DNA of 64,000 nt from Symbiodinium natans (lineage: Eukaryota > Sar > Dinophyceae > Suessiales > Symbiodiniaceae). Shown here in pieces: positions 1 to 10,207 of this stretch. The translations under genes and the position numbers were made by a program. The DNA lies in assembly GCA_905221605.1 (NCBI GenBank), contig CAJNDS010002228.1:60001-124000 (forward strand), in the 5' to 3' direction. Under the pieces are notes generated by a model, which was not told where the DNA came from, did not search any database, and worked only from the letters and a program-made list of their open reading frames with translations. Numbering within the stretch: position 1 is the first letter of the stretch; each line of letters opens with the position of its first letter.

Positions 1-255
1 ATGAAGCGCTTGATTCCGCATAACTCGGTGGTCCCGACAAAAAAAGCTCAAACTTTCAAGACCTATGCCCCCAGCCAGCCAACAATAAACATCAGGGTCT
101 TCGAAGGGGAAAGGGCCAGACCCATAGACAACCACTGCCTGGCCGAGTTCGACGTGACGAACATCCCACCAGGACCGGCCGGCAAGCAAATCGAGGTCGA
201 CTTCGAGGTGGACAAGAACGGCATCCTGACGGCAAAAGCAGCGCACGATGCGAAG
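1..255 (+). CDS. HSP70 chaperone, partial (substrate-binding domain exon)
   Basis: This is a fragment of a cytosolic-type HSP70, the ATP-driven chaperone that binds exposed hydrophobic peptides. It reads from base 1, so the gene starts upstream of the window. Visible hallmarks are IPHNSVVPTKKAQTF (the start of the beta-sandwich substrate-binding domain), VFEGERARPIDNHCLAEFD, IPPGPAGKQIEVDFEVDKNG and GILTAKAAHDA, in family order. After about residue 83 the match stops and the frame runs into unrelated residues and a TGA at 295. The simplest reading is a splice donor near 250-260, with later exons (helical lid) that I could not find before 3 kb. A truncated pseudogene copy is possible. The ATPase domain is not in the window. 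Family assignment is secure; intactness is unknown. Confidence 0.85.
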
Positions 256-297
256 GAGCTTGTTGTAATGAGGAGGGGCTGCAAAACAAGAAGATGA

Positions 298-3046
298 GAT
301 AATGAGAGAGCCAGAATGGCTCGTTGTATATTGGGATGTCGACGTGCCGGGGCGGTCTGGGGTTCCCAGGCAACACTTGCTGAATATTTCTGGGCGCCCT
401 ACGGCCGCCCCTGCTCTCTGCCTTGATGTCGGGATGGATGCATCTTGCATCGCCTAAATCCGGAGGCATGGCTGTGCCGCGGTGTTTGTGTCTTGTCACT
501 TGTGTATCGTGTCACTGAAGCTGAGTTCTGCGAAAAAGCAGGCCAGGGTGGAAGCGAATCTGGACCTGAAGTTGGCGTTGCTGGGCTCAGCAGCTTAAGA
601 TACTTCAGGGTTTAGGGCTGCAGTCAGAGAGCGGCTGCTCGTCAGATTGCATCGTAAGGGTCTCGAGGCTCTTGATTCGGAGCACCTTTCACAGGGTTCC
701 CTGCAAGAACTCGAGCGTGAAAGAATCCCATGAGGTGACTATCGTTACACTAGAGCACTGCACGAGTACGAGCGCTTTTCTGGCGCCAAGCATCTGCTTC
801 GATTTTCGATACTGGCCTCATCGCATACTCATTGCCTAGCAATCCTTTATGCCATAGTTCTAGCACGAGATTCGCGGGCATTCCGAAGTCGAGGGTTCGA
901 ATGCCACGGTACGTCAGATTCGGATCAGATCTATGGCAGTCCATAGTCTTACTGAAAGAGCTGCTGACAGGCGCGCTCTTGGACTGGATGGGGGGGAGCG
1001 ATGGATGAGATTTCAGGTTTCGGGCTAGGCGCAAGTGTCTGCACGGGCCGTTGTTTTGCAACTGAACTTCGGGGGCTGTTTATGTTCTAAGCAAGGGCTG
1101 CAAAGCCTAGATGTTGAGTGCGTTGCCTCACTAAACCCTAAACCCTAAACCCTAAACCCTAAACCCTAAACCCTGAACCCTAAACTCTGAACCCTAAACC
1201 CTTCACTCAGGTCCTACTGCATCGGCAGGGAGATCCTCTTGCACGCGCGCCCGGCTCCTTACGGCCTTGCGGCTGTCAGCCCGGAGCAACTCCCAGAGAT
1301 GGTCAGAAACATATTAACGTACAATGTGATAGGATAGTATAGTATGGTATAGTAATATAGTATGGTATGGCAATGTAGTATGGCATGGGAATCTCGTATG
1401 GTATAGGAATTTAGTATGGTATAGGACCATAGTATGGTATAGGACTATAGTATGGGTAAAGTATGGTATAGAAAAGAGAAGTATATCAGAGGACCCCGAC
1501 TAGGGAACTTCTTGATTCCTGCTGGTTGCCAGTTTGCCGCCGAGAAGATGGCGACATTGAAGCAGGAGTCCGGGTAGGGGGAATGGGACAGAGGCAGAGG
1601 AGTCCCGGATGGACTATTTGGGCCCTAAAATCCCCATAATCAAGCCTATACACTAGGGTGGCCTTTACCACAACTTTATCACTGTATTAGTTTTGGGGCT
1701 CCTCTAATTTCATATTAAGGCAGCGAAAAGTTAAACTTTTGTTCTGAGGGTTTAAAGCAATCAAGTAAAGAGCCTTTTAAGAGCTCATAGGGTATAGCAA
1801 CCCATGCTGGTTGCTTCTTTGGGGTACTTGATAGCGTCACGCAGCCGCGGCTGCAAACAGGGCACAACTCTGAGGCCCAACCGCCTGGCAGTCGATCAAA
1901 CGAATTCCTGGAAATTGTTGACACATGCAATTCGCTTGTCAGTGCCGCAGTCCCGGAAACGCAGTCATTGATTCTAATCATAGCGGAAAAGAGCAGTGGC
2001 TGGAGCGAGACCCTTTGAAGCCCATGACGATATCCCTAAACCCTTTCCCGAGCCCCAAGCCCTCAGCCCTCAAACCCAACATTACGCACAACCAGAGCCC
2101 TTCTTCAGAACTTCAGGTTTTCCTGAGTCGCAAGAGTGATCACATCCGGAGGGAAAGCATCCTGTCTTAGGGTTATTCGTCAGATCTATGATCTATACAA
2201 AGCCCAGGGCATCTTTATGGCATCCCAAAGCTGCCAAGGCGGAGTTTCCAGAAGCCTCAGATAGCAAACCCTAATCCCTAAACCCTGAACCCTCAACCCT
2301 CAACCCTAAAGGAGATGGACAAGTTTCAGGGATCCATGCCCGGTGCTGAGGGCGTGCGCAAAGCACGGTGGTTCAGCGTTCTGTGGGGTTAAGGTGTGCG
2401 AGTTGTGGTTGCTCGACCAATCAAGAGCAGCTTCTGAAGAAGATTTCCTGGCATGTGCCCTGAACCCTGAGCTGCCATCTTGAGTGCAATTCAGGGTTTT
2501 AAGGCGTCCAGGGCTTTTGGGACTACTTGTAGCAGCCAGCGTTCGTGATGCCAACGCTGATCCCTAGGTTTCGATACATGCTCTTCCTGCGCGTCTCCCC
2601 GCTCTTCCCCAATTGGCCCGGCTTGGCCAGTTTGTGTCCTTTTTTCGCTGAAGACTGAGGATGAAACAGCCCTGAGGCCTGCAAATATTGTCAACCACAA
2701 CAATGTTAACCACAACAATGTTGACGGTATGTTCTTTTTGGCTTCGTTTGCTGGGTTGATCCTTGCTTGGGACCTCTCGTGATAGGCATGCAGTACACGG
2801 GCTCTGTTTTAGAATTAGGGGCTGACATTTTTTTACCGACAGTCCCCGGCCAGGTTCGTGAACTACGCAACCGCCATGATCGGCATGCCTTTCTCGTACT
2901 TCCTGGTTGCACATGCCTGAGAACTTCATCTGAGAGGTGCTGAAAATTGCTGACAAGTGTGTGTAGTAGCCGCGCGCCTCGGTCTTCGCAGCATGCGTTG
3001 ACTTGGTGGAAACTGTAGGGCTGTCGAACGGAGGTGGTTCCATGCC
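298..3046. other. No recognisable gene: intron or intergenic DNA
   Basis: About 2.7 kb between the HSP70 exon and sulfite oxidase. It holds short CCCTAAA runs (1132-1203, 2272-2308), a TATGG-type minisatellite (about 1325-1470) and ordinary mixed sequence. A short open stretch at about 2850-2920, ending in PFSYFLVAHA, could be an exon but matches nothing I know. The short ORFs on both strands have no family features. Confidence 0.6.
1325..1475. repeat. TATGG/TATAG minisatellite
   Basis: Degenerate tandem units of the type ATAGTATGGTATAGGA repeat across about 150 bp. The tract is clearly more AT-rich than its flanks and has no coding potential. Confidence 0.8.
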
Positions 3047-6000
3047 TTGGCAGAGAAACATTCAGAGTCTTCTTTTCAGCTTTCCGATCTCAACGAAACT
3101 TTTGTCAGACATCCTGACATGCGGTCCTTGCGGTCCTTTCGCCGCCTTGTCCGGTGGACGCCCGCCCTCCAGCGTGCCCGGCACGCCCTGCGGGCTGACC
3201 CACAAGGGCCAGGACCCGGCTGGGTGGCAGGCGCTGGGCTGGCTGGGCTGGCTGGGCTGGCTGGGCTGGTGGGCGGCTCTGCCTGCGCCTGCGAACATCG
3301 GCAGACGCTGGGAGCTCCCGTGGCCACAAACCTGGAGGTTCCAACAGACCGGGACTTGCGAGTCGTAAGCCTTGAAGAGCTCCGGAGCCACAACAACTTG
3401 GAGGATGGCTTGTGGATCTCTTACCATGGACACGTCTACGACGTCAGCAACTTCGCCAAGATCCATCCCGGCGGTCCGGGCCGAATCCAAATGGCTGCTG
3501 GAAGCGACCTCCAGAAGTACTTCGATGTCTACCATGTGACTCGGATGCAGAGGAAGAGGTGGGCCAAGGATCGTAGGGACACTGAAAATCTCGGATATCC
3601 TCAGCCTAATCTTGTGCGACCGCACTGGGGCATTGTCGCCCCTCCGCAACAAACCATGGTGGCCAAACCATGAGATGCCTTGAAGTCTTGCTTTTGACTT
3701 GACCCTCAGGTACACCCGGATGTGAGCAAGTTCCTTGATCGGACTTGTCTTGTGGGCCGCCTCACGCCGAAGGACGCCAAGAGGTCCTATGAGGAGACGA
3801 TCTTTGCCAATCCATACGAGAATGAACCGCCCAGGACGCTTCAGCAAACCATCGCAACTGCCCCTCGCTGGGCGAACCTCATGGGCAAATACCTCCTGGA
3901 CTCCTTCAGAACACCCCTGCCCGGGTTCTACGTGAGGAACCACTTTCCGGTGCCTAGCTGGGAGGACGTCGAAGAGGAGTACGAGTTTGAGGTTGGCATT
4001 CCGGGCAAGGAGAGCAAGATCTTCAAACTCAAGGACTTGCGGACAATGCAGCAGAGCACAGTGGAAGCCACGATGATCTGTGGCGGGGCCGCGCTGTATC
4101 CACGGTACCTGCATCGCACAGACAACAGGGACACCTGGGAGAAGGAGGCTTTCCCCAGGAATGAAATCAACAACAACTTCTGGGGCAGTCATGCTATCTG
4201 GACCGGAGTGAAATGCCGAGACGTGCTGCGGCTGTGCGGGATCGATGTCGATGCCATCGCCCTTGGTACCGAGCCGCTGCCCGCAAAGTACTTGCGGCTG
4301 ACTGGCCATGATGCGGACGAAACGGGCTCGAGCTTCGGCGTGACGATCCCACTTGAGAAGGCCGTCGACCCCTTTGGGGATGTGATTCTTGCCATGACCA
4401 TGAATGGTGAGCCCCTGCCTTCCGACCACGGCTACCCTGTCCGTGTTCTGGTGCCCGGCTACGCGGGTGTGCGGAACTGCAAGTGGCTGGCGAAGATGGA
4501 GTTGGCCAACGAGCTACACGAGAGCCACGTCGACACCCACACAGATGAGGTGATCTATCCCCCAAACATGACCTTCGAAGACGACCTTGCCAAGACCTCC
4601 CTGACAGGTGGCACGGTCCAAAGGGCCGGTAGATGGGAGGCGCAGCAAGACAACAACATCTTCAGAGTCATGGAGTCTCAGCTGATGACCCAAGCTAGGC
4701 CGGACAACCTGACTCTTTTTCCTTCTGTATCCCGACCCAGGAGCTTCGGAAAGCCCCGAAGCCCCAAAGCCCCAAAGCCCCAAAGCCCGAGCCCAAATCC
4801 CCCCCCCCCTTCCGCCCCACCACCCCCACCCACCGAACCAAGGAGATGCCAGTGCACAGCAGCGTCATCCTCCCCGAGGTGAACACGACCTTGTTCCTGG
4901 GATCTGCAAAGGGTTGAGTGATTGGGTCCTCTCACTCGTGAGTTCACTAAGCCCTGTGCGGTCATGCCCCAGACACCAGAGCGCCCAACTTCGTTCAGGG
5001 ACGCAGGGGATCCTAGTTTGGGAAGACCCCACAACTCCCCTTGAGCATCCACGGTGGCCAAGGTCCGGGAAAGAGGCCTCGAAGGTCGTGGCCGAAGGCC
5101 TCGAGGTCGGCTGGTAGACTGGTTGTTTGTGTTCAGGGTTCGATCCAAGGGCAAGGAGGTGTGGTCGGTCGGGGGGAACACAGGGTTCAGGGATGCGGGT
5201 TTAATGGCCATTTATTTCTTCTGGGCATAGGTTGTGGCTTGTTTCAGCGGACAGGCAATCAGATCTTGTCTCCCGGATCTTTGTACATATTTGTAGGCGC
5301 GGGCCCCACCTTCTGAGGTCAAATGTGAGAATCTCCTCGCCCTCACTTGCAAACCCAAAACTCAACAGCCCCATGCTCAACCCCTCACAAGATGCCAAGT
5401 CAACATCAAAGTCTCTGTGAGGTCGGCCGGTTAGCCAGTAAGGAACATGCATGTACGATGGGCCTCGTGAGCAGAAGGGCCGGAACAAACTCTGCCGGCT
5501 TCCTCCCGAAGCCTCGGCGGTGCCTTCACACAGCAAATGCCCTTGAGACCCATCAGCCCAAATCACCCTAAACCCTAAACCCCAAACCCTAAGCCCTCAT
5601 CGAACCAGTCTTGAAACCAAATGAAGCGGGCTGACCAGGTTCGCGGCATCGCCCTCGGGGGCGGCGGGCACCGCGTCGCCCGTGTGGACGTCTCCATTGA
5701 CGGAGGCACAGGAGTACAGGGCTTCAGAGTCATCTTCCGGCTTGAAAATAACTCGGAGGTTCCAAGTTGAAGGTGCAGCTCAAGTGCTCCTGTTCCTAAA
5801 TGTGTCCCATGGTCCGTGGAGGTAAGACGTACGTACCGGCTGACCTGGACGACCATGGCATGGAGAAGGTCCACAGAAGAAACTACCACTGGTCTTGGCC
5901 CCCTTGGCCCAGATTTCAGCATGCGCGTTTCAATCACGGCCGGCTTTTGGCTTGTCGGTCTTGGCTGGTGCAAAGAGGTCTTGCACTGCCTGTCCTAACC

Positions 6001-6475
6001 CCGAACGCTGTTCCTGGTCCGAGTCGGTCCGAGGTACTGGTGGTCCAAGAAGGTCCCCCTCACGGAGGAGATGAAGCTGCAGTTGGCCAAGGGACAGCCC
6101 TTGACGCTTCAGGCGGGTGCAGGGTTTAGGGTTTTCGAGAAATCTAAACAGCCTGACCCAAAACCCGAATCCCAACATGCTTGTATAAAGGTATTGTCAT
6201 CACTACGGTTAGTCGCATTCTTAGAATTGATTTAATTCGTGTTCTTCTTGGCATTATGATGTTATTATTCGTATGACCATGAGCAATAAGAAGGACAGGA
6301 AGAAAAGCCTGCGCAAACTCTTTTTCAAACCTTCCAGGTAGCGTCCCGCGCCATGACGGAGCACGGCAACACGCAGCCAAGCCGCGAGGACGCCGTCTCT
6401 TTGTACAACCTCGTGGGCAACATCTGCAACTACCAGACACACACGCCTATTGTGATCACACCCCCCAGAAGCTGA
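3047..6475 (+). CDS. SUOX: Sulfite oxidase (cytochrome b5 - molybdopterin type), multi-exon
   Basis: Sulfite oxidase converts sulfite to sulfate and passes electrons through molybdenum and heme to cytochrome c. Exon 1 (3047-3562) encodes an Arg-rich leader, a Gly/Ala/Leu-rich segment (VAGAGLAGLAGLAGLVGG) like the bipartite intermembrane-space signal of animal sulfite oxidase, then a cytochrome b5 domain with heme ligands in FAKIHPGGP and DVYHVTRM. Exon 2 (3710-4693) carries the Moco domain: LPGFYVRNHFPVP, the ICGG cysteine expected to ligate Mo, NNNFWG, GSSFGVTIPLEKA, MNGEPLPSDHGYPVRVLVPG and VRNCKWL. Later exons: 4843-4878 (EMPVHSSVILPE), 5639-5705 (VRGIALGGGGHRVARVDVS, dimerisation domain), about 5840-5899 (NYHWSW), about 6026-6118 (RYWWSKKVPLTEEMK) and about 6336-6475 (AMTEHGNTQPSR to LYNLVGN, stop TGA 6473-6475). 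Frame continuity implies GC donors at 3563, 4694 and 5706. One exon between 4878 and 5639 may be missing from this list. The start is the first ATG that gives a leader. Confidence 0.93.
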
Positions 6476-6754
6476 TTCGTGACTGGGCGTCGGCCCGTCG
6501 GGTCGCCCCCGAAGCTGTCGCGAAGGTTTATTTGAATTCCACCTTTCCTATAGTTTCAAGGAGACCTGGCGCCAGGTCTTGTACAGTCATGATATCCTGC
6601 GCACGAGCACCAAAGTGACGGTTCAAGAGCTCACAAGCTCGATGTCAGCGAAGACGCGCAGTGCCTCACCAGACAAGATTCTGTTCTGCGGTTTTCGCGT
6701 GAAACCTTTGCGAGAGGCAGCTGCGAGAGGGCTTCTCTGTAGCTCGTCGCTCGT

Positions 6755-7880
6755 AGGGAAGCCGTGCTCTTGGTGGATGGTGAGGCCTCGACGCTTGCCA
6801 TACAACCGGCCGCTTGCATGTCGATTGCCATGGGCAGTGCGGCCGGCTCGAGTTTCAAGCGCGTTCAGGTGACCCTTGAGACCACCGGCGGTCGTTCTCA
6901 GCCCTTGGACCTAGGAAATTGAGTGAGGCAGCACGGGCTCCCTTTTGCTGCTTTTAGTCTACTGCAGCCAGGCATGCTCCGGGACGTGGGCGAGAGTGGG
7001 CTCGACATGGCGAAGCTGGTCAAGCGGGGTGGTATGTCGGGGCCCCTTTTGATTGGGGCTGCTGAGCATCGGGGTCGCAACCTCTGGGACCTAAGAGCGG
7101 TGTCGAAGTAGTGATGGGACCCGAGTTCCCATGAAAAACCACGCCTTGGCCATACATTTCCAGTACAAAGACCCCCAAATAGTAGGATCCTTTTAATAAG
7201 GACCCCAATAAGGTGCCCCTAATTGCGGAAGTTGCCATGGCAAAATCTTGACAGGATGGCCACCACTATGGCCCTTCTCTCGCTGCCGCTGATACCGGTG
7301 CGTGCTGACCATGCATCATCTGCATTTTGTGGTTCAAGGGTGGTGTTTTATGTCATGGATGAAAGCATGTCTTTGCTCATGAACGGGTCAGGTCCATAGT
7401 TTCCGATGGGCCACGGCGACCTTTTTTGTCTGGCTGAGAGTGCTAAAGAAGTCGCCGTGACACCGAGGAGTACTACAAGATCTGAGCCCTTGGAAGAAGC
7501 GGCAGTCCTTTAAGAAGGGGCTCCCCCAAACCCAGGCACTGCCGTCGTTCAACAACCACCCACCTCGCGTACACATGGCAAAGAGCCACGAAGAGTTCAT
7601 GTTAAGTTGAGGGTTAGGGCTCGGACACGGACGGTAGCATGATGAGGGTACCTTCCCAGACTTCAACCTCTCAAATCGCTTCGGCCCAAAAGCCTTGGAC
7701 CATGTGAACTGCCAGTCCGACGACTGGGCGAAGGGCTTGGCCCGGGCCAAGAAGATGCTGGGCATGAAGGCTGGGACTGTTCCCATCGCTTCGGGCTTTG
7801 GGGTTGAGGGTGTCGAAATCTCGAGCACAGCAACACTGAGCAGTTCATGCCGTCCTTCTTGCAGGAGCTAGGACAGGTAA
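6755..7880 (+). CDS. Unrecognised gene, several candidate exons
   Basis: I do not recognise this gene. Protein-like blocks with flanking AG and GT/GC signals are: 6757-6855 (LLVDGEASTLAIQPAACMSI), about 6955-7030 (GMLRDVGESGLDMAKLVKRG), 7536-7600 (ALPSFNNHPPRVHMAKSHEE), about 7659-7812 (DFNLSNRFGPKALDHVNC, then SDDWAKGLARAKKMLGMKAG) and 7840-7878 (TEQFMPSFLQELGQ before GTAACC). The 7659-7812 block is the strongest: about 50 residues with balanced composition and no stop. The three blocks from 7536 to 7878 are closely spaced and probably belong together. Phases between blocks were not resolved, so the order in one transcript is inference. They could be the 5' part of the acidic-tailed gene ending at 14026. 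Confidence 0.45.
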
Positions 7881-9209
7881 CCAATCATAGTAAGAACCAG
7901 CAGTAATAGGTGGTGGTAGTCGGAGGAGACATAGTATCCGCGGTGCTTGTAGCTATAAGTGCCAGGGACATAGTGTCATAGTGAGGACATAGAAGCATCA
8001 GAAATAACTCAGTAACCAAGAGGAACAGCAGAAGGGTTCCCGTAGTATTTGTCGTCTTACTAGGGGCAATAGTGATCCTAATGGCACTAGAAAGACTCAG
8101 GTGTTGACTTGGGGTGTTCAGGCCTGTGGTGTTCAGGCTGTGGTAGGAGATGTCACTGCAACTCACCAAGCTTGCAATCACAATCGGACGTTGAGCCCCA
8201 GAAGCTTTAATGTTGGGAAGCAACATGAGCGTCGGACGTTCTAGTATACTGCAGATGCTGACAGGTAGGATTGCCGGACGCACGCCCATGGGGTCTCATG
8301 ATGTGTGTGGTATAACCACGGGACGCACAACATGTAACCGTGTACTTCTGCAACACCTCCTTGGCAGGAGCGGCAGGAGTGAGGCCTGGTGGCCGGCACT
8401 CGCCAAGAGCGGAAGCTTCCCTGTGGCATCGCGCGTTGCCACGTAGTCCAGTGGAAGCCGAAGCATCTCAGTGTATCACCAGCGTGCAGAAGCAACCCCC
8501 ACACGAGCCACACGAGTTGAAGCGAGAGAGCTCGAAACAACCCCACCATCCGAACGCTTCGAGCCCTGAACCCTGAAGCCTGAACCCAATCTCGAAGTCG
8601 GAATCCCGAAGCTTCAGGTGCTTCCAGGTTGGGTTTCGAGGGGGCTTAGGGCTTAGGGTTTAGGATTGCCGCCCCGTTGCTTTCCGGGTTGTGGGTTTGA
8701 GGCTTTTGGCGATTCACACTAAGGCCCCAAAGTACCGGCCACAAATCCCCGCCGTTGATGTACCATGCGGGACTCCATCCGCAGTTAAAACATGTATTCA
8801 TGTAACGTATCATCATCGTAGTAATAGTATGACGAAAGCGAACGTAGCTAGGCTTGAGTTAGTCTGTGCTTTGGCAGGGCCCGGACCAAACCTGGTGAAG
8901 TTGCGTTTTTTCAAGAACATTTCGAGGAACATGGGGGCGGGGTGTGTTGAATCTCTCAAGAGAGTTTGTCGGGTGCGGGGGGCCGGGGGTCGCCAATCAT
9001 CGAATCTGCCAAGCGGAAGGGGGTGGGGGTCGCCATTCCTGGAGTCTATCAAAAATTGCAATGAAGCTGCCTTTAAAGCCTTTAAAGGAGGGTTGCTGGC
9101 GATAGATGTGCGGTCGTTGCGAGAGACAGGGGTACAAGCACACATTCTCTGAAGCGCGCGCGTGTTTCGGCGAGCTCCGCGGATCTGGATCGATGGCGGT
9201 TGTTGTGAG

Positions 9210-9410
9210 GGCATGTGTGGCGATGTGTGGTGGGGTGTGGAGTGTGGAGTGTGGTGGTAGTTGTGGTGTTGGTGTGTGGAATGTGGCGCTCTTTGGTGGT
9301 GGTTATGGTTTTGGTGTGTGGTGGAGTGTGGACCTGTGGTGGTGTGTGACTTGTGGAGTGTGGTGATGGTGATGGTGGTGGCTGTTGTGGTGGTAGTGGT
9401 GCGAGGTGTG
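9210..9410. repeat. GTGTGG/GTGGTG minisatellite
   Basis: About 200 bp of G/T-rich imperfect repeats on the + strand (units such as GTGTGGAGTGTGGTGG). Strand-asymmetric, almost without C. The ORFs across it are artefacts of composition. Confidence 0.8.
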
Positions 9411-9825
9411 TCTAATCCATATTGGCGTCAATTCAGGCTAGCTTTCGTTGTCCACGGCTGTGCCCCGAAAAACAATTTGCAACCATTGATGATGTGTTGG
9501 GCTTCAGAATGCTTTTCTTCCGCCTCGTCGGTGGCTCTCAGCTTTGTTTTCCCTCTTGGTCCTGCCGGCCGCGAGCTCAGTGGACGGTGGCAGGGCCAGA
9601 TTACGTCACTTTCGCTCAAGGTGGACCCTTGTTTTCGCTAAGCAGTCGAGAAGTAGGATGGAGTAGTAGTGATGAGGATCGGATGGCAACTGGCAGAAAT
9701 CAGGCTTGTGTGTTCCAAATTGGGGTCCTTCTTACTTTTTTGGGCTTTAGGGGTGCCCCTTTTCAGGAATCCTACGATCACCGACAACCGACAGGGGCCC
9801 TGCTTGAACAGCACAGGCAATATGC

Positions 9826-9895
9826 CCTAAACCCTCCAGCCAAAACTTCCTAAACCCTAGACCCGAAACTCTAAACCCTGAACCCTAAACCCAAG
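9826..9895 (-). repeat. Telomere-type array, CCCTAAA orientation
   Basis: Degenerate CCCTAAA units directly upstream of a candidate exon (about 9896-9975). The G-rich strand is the minus strand. Confidence 0.85.
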
Positions 9896-9978
9896 AGTTC
9901 GAAGTTGTTGCGTTTGTTCGGACTCCTGAGGCCGCGAGCGATCCGTTTGGATTTTGTTCCCCTCGCCATGGCAGAGGT

Positions 9979-10060
9979 GCGGGTTTAGGGTTTAGGGTTT
10001 AGGGTTTAGGGTTAGGGTTTAGGGCTTGGGGTTTACGGTTTAGGGTTTAGGGTCGGCTTA
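9979..10060 (+). repeat. Telomere-type array, TTTAGGG orientation
   Basis: TTTAGGG units starting a few bases after a probable GT donor (GAGGTGCGGG at about 9975). First half of a G-rich then C-rich intron. Confidence 0.9.
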
Positions 10061-10084
10061 GGATCCTCTTGGGCTTAAGGTCCT

Positions 10085-10199
10085 GGAACCCTAAACCCTA
10101 AACCCTAAACCCTAAACCCTAAACCCTAAACCCTAAACCCTAAACCCTAAACCCTAAACCCTAACCCCTAAACCCTAAACCCTAAACCCTAAACCCTTT
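10085..10199 (-). repeat. Telomere-type array, CCCTAAA orientation
   Basis: About 16 near-perfect CCCTAAA units ending about 9 bases before the exon that starts at 10208. Together with 9979-10060 this intron reads TTTAGGG then CCCTAAA, able to fold back on itself. Confidence 0.95.
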
Positions 10200-10207
10200 T
10201 CTGTCAG

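Larger units (their letters stand above)
7881..9900. other. No recognisable gene: intron or intergenic DNA
   Basis: About 2 kb with short ORFs only. It holds degenerate CCCTAAA near 8560-8590, a TTTAGGG patch near 8645-8665, a GTGTGG minisatellite (about 9210-9410) and a CCCTAAA array (9826-9895). Nothing resembles a known protein. Confidence 0.55.

Noticed and set aside
3062-4429. 455-residue minus-strand ORF opposite sulfite oxidase
   Set aside because: It is the antisense of strongly conserved sulfite oxidase exons and continues through the sense intron; no known motif in its own frame.
9979-10199. Window as a chromosome end
   Set aside because: Arrays are short, lie on both strands, and have genes between and beyond them, so they are interstitial.
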